This document shows positions 1 to 5,754 of a stretch of 5,754 nucleotides of DNA, piece after piece. Source of the stretch: Prevotellaceae bacterium (GTDB taxonomy: Bacteria > Bacteroidota > Bacteroidia > Bacteroidales > UBA932). The stretch is taken from assembly GCA_031273285.1 (NCBI GenBank), contig JAISSE010000026.1, forward strand, positions 1 through 5,754, read 5' to 3'. Made by a program: the position numbers and the translations under genes. The notes under the pieces were generated by a model. That model was not told the origin of the DNA, did not search any database, and saw nothing but the letters and a program-made list of their open reading frames with translations. Position 1 is the first letter of the stretch, and each line of letters begins with the position of its first letter.

Positions 1-459
1 GCGGAAAGACATTTTTACGACAGCGAAAAGCATCTGTTTGAATCCGTTATTACGGAATATCCTGATAAAAATACCGTAATCGAAAAAATTCATACCGAAA
101 ACGAACATGCCGATTTCGAGCGGGAAACTCATTTCAGGAACAATCTGCCGGTATTGTCCGTCAGCCGTGTCGATGCCGTTCGGATTATCGAAAAATGGAG
201 CGGCGAATATGACGGCAACGGACGTCTGATTCTCTCCAAATTCTATGACGGTCAGGACGATCTCGTTCAGTATGAAAAATACGTTTATGACGAATACGAC
301 AATGAACTCGAATATTCGATATTCTCCGACAGCGGTGAACTTCTGGCAAAGTACGGGTACGGATACAAATACGACGGGTACGGAAACTGGACTCAGCAGG
401 TCTCGGTTACCGACGGTCAGCCCGAAGTGATTACGGTCAGAAATATTGTATACTATTAA
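1..459 (+). CDS. C-terminal part of a YD-repeat-like hypothetical protein (5' end outside window)
   Basis: The frame is open from the first base and ends at the TAA at 457-459, giving 152 residues of a longer protein. A TTG at 154 could act as a start, but the frame upstream carries on in the same protein style, so I read this as a 3' fragment. The visible part is acidic and rich in Tyr and Asp. It carries three spaced copies of a Tyr-Asp-x-x-(Gly/Asp)-Asn-type motif at visible residues about 70, 96 and 124, the last continuing as YDGYGNW, and it ends in a hydrophobic IVYY tail. This resembles the YD/Rhs-like beta-strand repeats common in secreted or surface proteins of Bacteroidota. No catalytic motif, membrane segment or toxin domain is visible, and the export signal, if any, lies outside. 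The nitroreductase gene follows after 13 bases. The reading frame is secure; function is unknown. Confidence 0.72.
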   Translation, partial: AERHFYDSEKHLFESVITEYPDKNTVIEKIHTENEHADFERETHFRNNLPVLSVSRVDAVRIIEKWSGEYDGNGRLILSKFYDGQDDLVQYEKYVYDEYDNELEYSIFSDSGELLAKYGYGYKYDGYGNWTQQVSVTDGQPEVITVRNIVYY

Positions 460-472
460 ATATTGTATTTAT

Positions 473-1009
473 ATGAATTTTGATGAATTGATTATGGAAC
501 GTCAGAGCGACCGCAGATACGACACGAGCAGGGCAGTCGAAGATGAAAAACTGATGGAATGCATCGCTTCCGCGCGACTGGCTCCTTCGGCGTGCAATGC
601 GCAGCCGTGGAAATTTATTGTAGTCAAAAACGACGAACTCAGGACTAAGACAGGCGATTATGCCGCGAGTATGGGTATGAACAGGTTTTGTATCGATGCC
701 CCCGCCATTGTCGCATTAGTGCTCGAAAAGCCGAATTTCACATCGAAAGTGGGCAGTGTCCTGCAGGGAAAGGAATATACATTGATAGATACGGGAATAG
801 TGGCATATCATTTTTGCCTGAAAGCCCGTGATCTTGGACTTGGCACCTGCATGATCGGCTGGTTCAACGAGAAGAAAACCAAAGCATTGCTGGGCGTACC
901 GTCTTCACGGAGAATCCCGCTGCTTATTACCGTCGGATACAGAGCGGGGGAATTGAGGGAAAAAACAAGGAAAAAACTGTCGGATATTTACAGCATTGAT
1001 AAATACTGA
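473..1009 (+). CDS. Nitroreductase family protein (FMN-dependent NAD(P)H oxidoreductase)
   Basis: A 178-residue protein of the small nitroreductase superfamily, whose members are cytoplasmic FMN enzymes, usually dimers, that pass electrons from NAD(P)H to nitroaromatics, quinones or other acceptors. Visible family marks are an N-terminal helix leading to RQSDRRY at residues 10-16, matching the usual FMN-phosphate-binding RxSxR pattern; PSACNAQPW at 38-46, the conserved PS-x-x-N-x-QPW stretch; DTG at 106-108 at the start of the long core helix; and GLGTCMIGWF at 122-131, the usual flavin-side glycine segment. The length is normal for the short subfamily. I chose the ATG at 473 because family members begin about nine residues before the RxSxR motif. 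A TTG at 446 would overlap the previous gene and add an atypical tail. No clear Shine-Dalgarno precedes 473, as is usual in Bacteroidota. The glycosyltransferase starts 10 bases after the stop. The physiological substrate cannot be inferred. Confidence 0.93.
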   Translation: MNFDELIMERQSDRRYDTSRAVEDEKLMECIASARLAPSACNAQPWKFIVVKNDELRTKTGDYAASMGMNRFCIDAPAIVALVLEKPNFTSKVGSVLQGKEYTLIDTGIVAYHFCLKARDLGLGTCMIGWFNEKKTKALLGVPSSRRIPLLITVGYRAGELREKTRKKLSDIYSIDKY

Positions 1010-1019
1010 TTTGACCGCA

Positions 1020-2153
1020 ATGGACAGAACGGATATTTGCATAGTTGTTCCTACATATAATAACGGCGGTTCGCTGGCGGAGACGATAGAAAAAACTCTG
1101 TCGCAGGGATTTCGTCTTATTGTGGTTAATGACGGCTCGACCGACGGAACGGCAGAGATTTTAAGCAGTTATGTGCCGGAAATAACGGTTGTATCCCTGC
1201 CCGGCAACAGGGGCAAGGGTTTTGCGTTGCGACAGGGTTTCGCCGAAGCCTGCAGGGCGGGATTTGCGTATGCCGTTACTTTGGATTCCGACGGGCAGCA
1301 TAACCCGGAAAACATCTGCCTGTTTGTCGAAAAACTGAACGAAACGGGCGAAGCCGTCATAATCGGCAACAGAAGTACCGTAATCGGCAATGTGCCGGCA
1401 AAGAGCACATTCGGCAGGAAATTTTCCAACTTCTGGTTTTGGGTCGAAACATGGACAAAATGCGGAGACACTCAAAGCGGATTCAGACTGTATCCCCTGA
1501 AACCCCTGATGAAAAAGCATTTGTTTACCGCACGTTTTGAATTTGAAATCGAGTCGATTGTCCGTCTGGCATGGGACAATATTCCGGTGCGGGAAGTCAG
1601 TATTCCGGTAACGTATTTGCCCGAAGAAAAGAGAGTTTCGCATTTTCGACCCGGTATCGACTTTTTGAGAATCAGCATACTGAACAGCGTTCTGGTTACA
1701 CTCGCATACCTGTGGTTTCTCCCCCGTCTGCTTTTTCTGAAGATGAAGAATAAAACGTGGAAGGAATTGCTGCTCAATCCGGAAGAAAGCAATCTGAAAA
1801 AAGCGAAAAGTCTTGCATTCGGGGTTTTTATGGGCATCATGCCGATATGGGGCTTTCAGATGATTACGGCTTTTGCTCTTGCCGTCGTACTGAAACTGAA
1901 CAGAACGCTTGTACTGTTCGCTTCGAATATCAGCATCCCGCCGATGATGCCGCCGATTATATTCGGAAGTCTCTGGTTCGGAAGTCTTGTCCTGCACACC
2001 GAGGAGATAATCGATTTCAGCAGCGCCGTATCCCTCCGGAGTGTCGGCAACATGATGGTTCAATACATAACAGGCAGCATCATCCTGGCAACGCTCGCAG
2101 GTCTCGCAATGTTCCTGATAAGCTATGCGCTGCTGTCAAGAATACGCAGATGA
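1020..2153 (+). CDS. Family 2 glycosyltransferase with C-terminal DUF2062 membrane domain
   Basis: A 377-residue two-part protein. Residues 5 to about 215 form a GT-A fold like that of dolichol/polyprenyl-phosphate mannosyltransferases: the nucleotide-binding start VVPTYNNG at 9-16, NDGSTDGT at 37-44, the metal-binding DSD at 89-91 followed by GQH, and TQSGFR at 151-156, matching the acceptor-side motif of this subfamily. These enzymes move a sugar from a nucleotide donor to a lipid or polymer at the inner face of the cytoplasmic membrane. A hydrophobic segment at about 220-240 is followed by a DUF2062 domain (about 250-375) with GVFMGIMPIWGFQ at 268-280, the proline-rich SIPPMMPP at 305-312 and a last membrane helix at about 350-373. 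This fusion is known in Bacteroidota, in some species near lipid or aryl-polyene pathways, but no partner genes are visible here. ATG 1020 was chosen over TTG 996, which overlaps the nitroreductase. The last two codons and the stop lie in the left arm of the palindrome at 2144. Donor and acceptor are unknown. Confidence 0.92.
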   Translation: MDRTDICIVVPTYNNGGSLAETIEKTLSQGFRLIVVNDGSTDGTAEILSSYVPEITVVSLPGNRGKGFALRQGFAEACRAGFAYAVTLDSDGQHNPENICLFVEKLNETGEAVIIGNRSTVIGNVPAKSTFGRKFSNFWFWVETWTKCGDTQSGFRLYPLKPLMKKHLFTARFEFEIESIVRLAWDNIPVREVSIPVTYLPEEKRVSHFRPGIDFLRISILNSVLVTLAYLWFLPRLLFLKMKNKTWKELLLNPEESNLKKAKSLAFGVFMGIMPIWGFQMITAFALAVVLKLNRTLVLFASNISIPPMMPPIIFGSLWFGSLVLHTEEIIDFSSAVSLRSVGNMMVQYITGSIILATLAGLAMFLISYALLSRIRR

Positions 2154-2222
2154 CGCGGATTATAAGGATTTGCGCAGATAAATAAAATCTGCGTAAATCC
2201 CTTAAATCCGCGTCATCTGCGT
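2144..2222. repeat. 79-base palindromic repeat between converging genes; possible bidirectional terminator
   Basis: Two 36-base arms (2144-2179 and 2187-2222) are inverted copies of each other at 32 of 36 positions around a 7-base A/T loop, AAATAAA (2180-2186). In RNA one of the four mismatches (2172 with 2194) becomes a G-U pair, and the other three lie together near 2162-2165 as a small bulge, so either strand's transcript could form a very long hairpin. Each arm holds four G-A-T-type units (GCAGAT, GCGGAT, AAGGAT, GCAGAT) starting at 2146, 2155, 2164 and 2174, a 9-10 base spacing. The element covers all of the 59-base gap and runs into both flanking genes, supplying their last codons and stops. 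There is no transposase and no obvious target duplication. Its site between convergent genes suits a shared transcription stop, but no clear U-tract is present, so that role is inferred. From memory it resembles dispersed intergenic repeats of environmental Bacteroidota. Confidence 0.85.
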
Positions 2223-2719
2223 GCCGAATTGCTTTCGAGACAGCCTCCATTTGTCCCGATAATCTCTTTCAAGTCAAGATTTACAGGCAAAAACAGCGAC
2301 GCATCCCCGTTGTTTATTAAAATGTCTCTGACGATGGACGAGCTGACCGCCGAATGTTCGGGAGCGATAAGCATGAATACGGTTTCTATGCGTGGCTCCA
2401 GCTGTTTGTTAATCTGCCCGACAGCCCGTTCAAACTCAAAGTCGGACGATGTGCGCAAGCCTCTTATCAGGAAATAGATGTTTAAAGACCGGCATAAATC
2501 CACGGTCAGTCCGGCATAGGGAATGACTTTTACTTCGGGACTGTTTTTAAATACCGTCTCAATAATCGAGACTCGCGTTTCGATGTCGAACATATATTTT
2601 TTTTCGCTGTTATGACCCACAGCCACAATAATTTCGTCGAACAGTTTCAGCGAACGCTGTACCATCGCTTCATGTCCCACGGTGAACGGGTCGAAAGACC
2701 CCGGAAAAATAGCTTTCAT
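2213..2719 (-). CDS. coaD: Phosphopantetheine adenylyltransferase (CoaD)
   Basis: CoaD transfers AMP from ATP to 4'-phosphopantetheine, giving dephospho-CoA and pyrophosphate, the fourth step of CoA synthesis from pantothenate. It is a cytoplasmic nucleotidyltransferase, normally hexameric. The 168-residue product shows GSFDPFTVGH at residues 7-16, the family's T/HxGH-type ATP motif, with Ser at the position that is Thr10 in the E. coli enzyme (a common variant). It also has the Lys-rich loop at 38-43, RGLR at 86-89 followed by DFEFE at 93-97, and SSSIVR at 126-131 near the ATP phosphates. I chose the ATG at 2719 because CoaD proteins begin just before this first strand; an in-frame ATG at 2743 would add eight residues and overlap the upstream gene. 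The gap to that gene is 13 bases, so cotranscription is likely. The end is unusual: a polar tail after about residue 155 finishes in Arg-Arg-stop encoded by the right arm of the palindrome, making the protein slightly longer than the roughly 150-160 residues usual for the family. Confidence 0.97.
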   Translation of the reverse strand: MKAIFPGSFDPFTVGHEAMVQRSLKLFDEIIVAVGHNSEKKYMFDIETRVSIIETVFKNSPEVKVIPYAGLTVDLCRSLNIYFLIRGLRTSSDFEFERAVGQINKQLEPRIETVFMLIAPEHSAVSSSIVRDILINNGDASLFLPVNLDLKEIIGTNGGCLESNSARR

Positions 2720-2732
2720 CACTTGTATTTCA

Positions 2733-4313
2733 TTAATTGGCATTTGAATTTTGCATTACGACGGTTACGCTTCCTCGCATTGTTACGGGAGCACCTTCCG
2801 AAAATTCCACTTTAACATAATAGACATATACTCCGGGTTTGACATACCTGCCCCTGTATTTGCCGTCCCAGTAATGGTATGTCTTTTGCAGCGGCTCGCC
2901 GAAATTCTTTTCGGATGAAAACAGACGAACTCCCGACCTGTCGAAAATTTCCATTTCGAGTTTGTAGGCGTCATTGTTCAAGTCCATTACGGGTCCGAAC
3001 AGACGTCTGTAGTTTATACAGTCGGTGTTGCAGTTACAGTTTTTTGTCGCGGATATGTCCGACATCGGGTCGATTGCTTCGGGCATTGTTATCATCGAAT
3101 TTAACGACACGCAGGATTCTTCGGAGCGAGCATGTGATTTGCCGGTTTGGGCGGTCATTACATAACAGAATTGTTTCGGACCGTAGCATACATATTCGTG
3201 CGTCGACTGGTCTAAAAAATAGAGCGAATTGCCCGGATCGACGGTCAGTGCCGACGGAGATGTTCTGTGGAGAGTGTAAACGGGCGTGTTCGATTCGTTG
3301 AAAAACGCCGTCCACCGTATTTCCGCATTCAGATTTAACGGGGTAGCATACAGTAATATATTGCTCACCGTGTCGCTTTTCAGCATTGGCTGACCGCACA
3401 GAAAGCCGACGAGATTATAATTGTAAACCTGACCTATCGAAGCCGATTTGTCGGTGAATTTTGCCGGCACATCCGCCGCCGAATAAAACCATTCCAGGGG
3501 TATTCTGGTATCGGCGCGATAAATTGCAAAAGTGTCGATATCGGTAGTTTTATCCAGATTGATATACAGGTTTATCATTCCCATTTCGCTCGTTACGGTG
3601 TCGATGTTCATCACATCGGGAAAATGCTTGCCGCTTGTGGATATGTCGATTCTGTGCGAGGTGGCGGTGTCTCCGTTCGGCAGGAGTGCCTTGACAAACA
3701 GGAAATAAGTTGTATTCGTCGTCAGATTTTCGAGCGCGACATCCGTATTTTGCCGGCTTTTATCCGAAAGTTTTTCGGCTGCGGATATGTCGAAACTGCT
3801 TCCGTGGTGTCCCCAGACTTCGTATTCGATGGCGTCGTTAAACGTTTTTGCCGGCAGATTCTGAAGGTCTATTTGTCCGTTGTTCTGGTCTATCGCAAAT
3901 CTTCGATATTCCGTCCATCGAAGGCTGATTGAGTTTGTACACTGACTGTAACCTCCCGAAAACCGCATTGTTATGTGCATGTCCGTTATCGGAGAAGTAT
4001 TCAGACTGTTTTTGCTGCATATCCTGTAACCCTGCTGCTGCACATCCAAATCGGGAACCGTTTCCGTGTAAACCGTATCGGGCATGAGAACGGTGGCAAT
4101 ATTATCGAAGAAATAATTGCCGGAGGTATACGGTTTGCGCGAAATTTCGTGAGAAAGAACATTTTCCGACGCATCGGGAGTTCTCCATTTCAACACAACC
4201 TTGCCCGTCGCAGGGTCTACGCTCAACGAACCGAAGTCGGGAACGGAAAGATCCTGTCCGTTTAAACATATTGCAGGGAACAAGCCCAAAGCAATGAATA
4301 TGTATCGTTTCAT
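2733..4313 (-). CDS. Secreted fibronectin-III-like protein with type IX secretion (type B) sorting domain
   Basis: A 526-residue exported protein. Residues 1-19 form a Sec signal peptide (MKRY, a hydrophobic core, likely cleavage before Gln20); Cys16 is not in a good lipobox. About four beta-sandwich segments of fibronectin-III type follow, at roughly 24-115, 122-228, 235-325 and 327-408, seen from repeated strands such as VDPATGKVVLKW, SISLRWTEY, TFAIYR and EIRWTAFF, and from Tyr-rich F-strands such as GYRIC and QFCYV. Residues about 410-526 are a gliding-motility-type C-terminal domain, with EIFDRSG at 455-461, YWDG at 481-484 and KPGVYVYYVKV at 492-502. Such a domain directs cargo through the outer-membrane T9SS for release or surface attachment. 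Its usual PNAFTPNGDG-like start is altered (PEAIDPMSD, then an NCNCNTDC cluster at 425-432). The mature chain has nine cysteines. ATG 4313 begins the signal peptide; ATG 4319 and TTG 4340 are in-frame alternatives. It lies 47 bases after leuS and 13 before coaD. No enzymatic domain is seen; ligand and role are unknown. Confidence 0.87.
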   Translation of the reverse strand: MKRYIFIALGLFPAICLNGQDLSVPDFGSLSVDPATGKVVLKWRTPDASENVLSHEISRKPYTSGNYFFDNIATVLMPDTVYTETVPDLDVQQQGYRICSKNSLNTSPITDMHITMRFSGGYSQCTNSISLRWTEYRRFAIDQNNGQIDLQNLPAKTFNDAIEYEVWGHHGSSFDISAAEKLSDKSRQNTDVALENLTTNTTYFLFVKALLPNGDTATSHRIDISTSGKHFPDVMNIDTVTSEMGMINLYINLDKTTDIDTFAIYRADTRIPLEWFYSAADVPAKFTDKSASIGQVYNYNLVGFLCGQPMLKSDTVSNILLYATPLNLNAEIRWTAFFNESNTPVYTLHRTSPSALTVDPGNSLYFLDQSTHEYVCYGPKQFCYVMTAQTGKSHARSEESCVSLNSMITMPEAIDPMSDISATKNCNCNTDCINYRRLFGPVMDLNNDAYKLEMEIFDRSGVRLFSSEKNFGEPLQKTYHYWDGKYRGRYVKPGVYVYYVKVEFSEGAPVTMRGSVTVVMQNSNAN

Positions 4314-4360
4314 GTGCATAATACCGTCGTATGCCGACAAATCAATCGTCTGTCCGTCAT

Positions 4361-5754
4361 TTAAATCACTATATTTACAATCTTACCTTTAACAACGATT
4401 ACTTTTTTCGGCTCTTTGCCGTCCGTAAACTTCAGAGTCTGTGGATTTGCCAGCACCTGCTCCCGAATCCGGTCAATGTCCGCGTCCAAAGGCAATTCCA
4501 TTTTGAAACGGGTTTTTCCGTTGAACGAAATCGGATATTCAAACGAATTTTCGACAAGAAAACTTTCGTCATATTCGGGAAACGAGGCTCTTAGCACGCT
4601 TGTCCTCCCTCCGAGCAGATGCCACAGTTCTTCCGCCATATGAGGTGCAAACGGCGATAAAATTACTGTCAGAGGTTCGAGAATTGCTTTTTTATTGCAT
4701 TTTAAATCAATAAGTTCGTTTACACAAATCATGAAAGCGCTGACGGCGGTGTTGAACGAAAACGACTCGATGTCGGACTGCACTTTTTTTATCGTTTTGT
4801 GCAAAACTTTCAACTCCTCTTTTGTTGCCGGTTCGTCGGTTACATAAAAATCATCGCCGTGGTGGAACAGACGCCAAAACTTGCGCAAAAATCTGTGTAC
4901 CCCGTCGATACCTTTTGTATCCCATGGCTTTGACTGTTCCAGCGGTCCGAGAAACATTTCGTATAAACGCAGCGTATCCGCCCCGTACATGACGACGATA
5001 TCATCGGGATTGACAACGTTATACAGCGATTTCGACATTTTCTCCACAGCCGACCCGCAACGGTATTCATTGTCTTCGAGAATAAATTCGGCGGTTTCGT
5101 ACTCCGGTCGCCAGAGTTTGAACCGTTTGGTATCCAGAATATTATTATTAACAATATTGACATCCACATGCAGTTCGGTTGTGTCGTAACTGTCCTTCAA
5201 TCCGTATGAGACAAAAGTGTTTGTGCCTTTTACCCGGTAAATAAAATTCGAGCAGCCCTGAATCATTCCCTGATTTATCAATTTTTGAAACGGTTCCTGT
5301 TCGACCGCCACTCCGATGTCGTAGAGAAACTTGTTCCAGAAACGCGAGTATATCAGATGTCCGGTAGCATGCTCCGTTCCACCGATATACAAATCGACAT
5401 TTCGCCAGTATTCGTTGGCTTCCTTCGATACCAGAGCTTCGGTATTGTGAGGATCCATATATCTCAGATAGTAAGCCGAAGAGCCTGCAAATCCGGGCAT
5501 TGTGCCGAGTTCGAGAGGATAGCCGCCGTATGTCCAGTTTTTTGCTCTGCCCAGCGGAGGTTCGCCGGTTTCCGTCGGCAAAAATTTATCGACTTCGGGA
5601 AGCACAAGCGGCAGCTTGTCTTCGGGGACAGTATGCGGCATACCGTCCTTATAATAAACGGGAAAGGGTTCGCCCCAGTATCTCTGACGGCTGAATATGG
5701 CGTCGCGCAGGCGATAGTTCACCTTGACGGTTCCCAAATGGTTATCTGCGAGAT
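4361..5754 (-). CDS. leuS: Leucine-tRNA ligase, C-terminal half (5' end outside window)
   Basis: The frame is open at the right edge and ends at the TAA complementary to 4361-4363, leaving 463 complete residues of a class I aminoacyl-tRNA synthetase that charges tRNA-Leu with leucine in the cytoplasm. The visible part begins just before the conserved post-editing catalytic segment [21 protein letters not shown]. It continues through the [15 protein letters not shown] stretch of the Rossmann core, then the KMSKS ATP-binding loop (bases 5027-5041) followed by [10 protein letters not shown] and [24 protein letters not shown]. It ends with the helical anticodon-binding domain (WRLFHHG to [14 protein letters not shown]) and a small C-terminal domain finishing in [10 protein letters not shown]. 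All of this matches LeuRS of Bacteroidota, including the insert of about 70 residues before KMSKS, and no motif in the visible half is broken. The HIGH motif and editing domain lie beyond the window. The secreted protein gene follows after 47 bases on the same strand. A start drawn at TTG 5737 would cut the conserved core and is wrong. Confidence 0.98.
   Translation of the reverse strand, partial: LADNHLGTVKVNYRLRDAIFSRQRYWGEPFPVYYKDGMPHTVPEDKLPLVLPEVDKFLPTETGEPPLGRAKNWTYGGYPLELGTMPGFAGSSAYYLRYMDPHNTEALVSKEANEYWRNVDLYIGGTEHATGHLIYSRFWNKFLYDIGVAVEQEPFQKLINQGMIQGCSNFIYRVKGTNTFVSYGLKDSYDTTELHVDVNIVNNNILDTKRFKLWRPEYETAEFILEDNEYRCGSAVEKMSKSLYNVVNPDDIVVMYGADTLRLYEMFLGPLEQSKPWDTKGIDGVHRFLRKFWRLFHHGDDFYVTDEPATKEELKVLHKTIKKVQSDIESFSFNTAVSAFMICVNELIDLKCNKKAILEPLTVILSPFAPHMAEELWHLLGGRTSVLRASFPEYDESFLVENSFEYPISFNGKTRFKMELPLDADIDRIREQVLANPQTLKFTDGKEPKKVIVVKGKIVNIVI

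Noticed and set aside
1161..2063. 300-codon open frame on the - strand opposite the glycosyltransferase
   Set aside because: It lies wholly antisense to a gene with clear GT2 and DUF2062 motifs. Its product is Gln/Arg/His-rich with no recognisable domain, as expected of a codon-bias shadow frame.
1757..2185. 142-codon + strand frame overlapping the end of the glycosyltransferase
   Set aside because: It is a frame-shifted shadow of the DUF2062 region; its product is Arg/His/Gln-rich and lacks any hydrophobic pattern or motif. It runs into the palindrome only because stops are spaced that way.
2144..2222. Palindrome as a small insertion sequence, MITE or tRNA/attachment site
   Set aside because: There is no transposase, no clear target-site duplication beside the arms, no cloverleaf and no integrase gene in the window; a non-autonomous element cannot be excluded but nothing positive supports it.
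2720..2743. ATG at 2743 as the coaD start
   Set aside because: It would overlap the upstream gene and add eight residues before the first conserved strand, which CoaD proteins do not have. ATG 2719 fits the family start.
3034..3399. Possible frameshift in the secreted protein at the run of A's near 3040, suggested by an overlapping - strand frame
   Set aside because: The main frame keeps beta-strand patterns before the run and the sorting domain after it, so both sides are in the same frame. The other frame has no domain-like features.
4313..4373. Lipoprotein signal at Cys16 of the secreted protein
   Set aside because: The residues before the cysteine (Pro-Ala-Ile) do not match a lipobox, and the sorting domain fits export as a soluble T9SS cargo cleaved before Gln20.

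Overview
The window reads as chromosomal DNA of a Bacteroidota bacterium, most likely in or near the Bacteroidales. Three things point there: a secreted protein with a type IX secretion (type B, gliding-motility-type) C-terminal sorting domain, a LeuRS sequence of the kind seen in Bacteroidota, and A/T-rich start contexts without clear Shine-Dalgarno sequences. It is almost fully coding. I see no tRNA, rRNA, CRISPR array, transposase or phage gene.

The left part (1-2153) holds three genes on the + strand, spaced 10-13 bases apart and so probably one transcript: the 3' end of a tyrosine/aspartate-rich YD-repeat-like protein (open at the left edge), a small FMN nitroreductase, and a membrane-associated family 2 glycosyltransferase fused to a DUF2062 membrane domain. 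The right part (2213-5754) holds three genes on the - strand in the order leuS (5' part beyond the right edge), a four-domain fibronectin-III-like T9SS cargo protein, and coaD (phosphopantetheine adenylyltransferase). The spacing again suggests cotranscription, with the secreted protein sitting between two housekeeping genes.

The two groups converge on a 79-base near-perfect palindrome (2144-2222) with two 36-base arms and a 7-base loop. Each arm also codes: the last two codons and the stop of both converging genes (Arg-Arg-stop) come from the same position of the two arms. The arms are themselves built from a G-A-T motif recurring every 9-10 bases. It looks like a dispersed palindromic repeat that also ends both reading frames, and perhaps both transcripts.

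No new multi-gene system is evident. The palindrome and the atypical cysteine-bearing sorting domain of the secreted protein are the parts most worth a second look. The functional calls for leuS, coaD, the nitroreductase and the glycosyltransferase rest on clear motifs. Natural substrates of the nitroreductase and glycosyltransferase, and the roles of the two other proteins, cannot be read from sequence alone.
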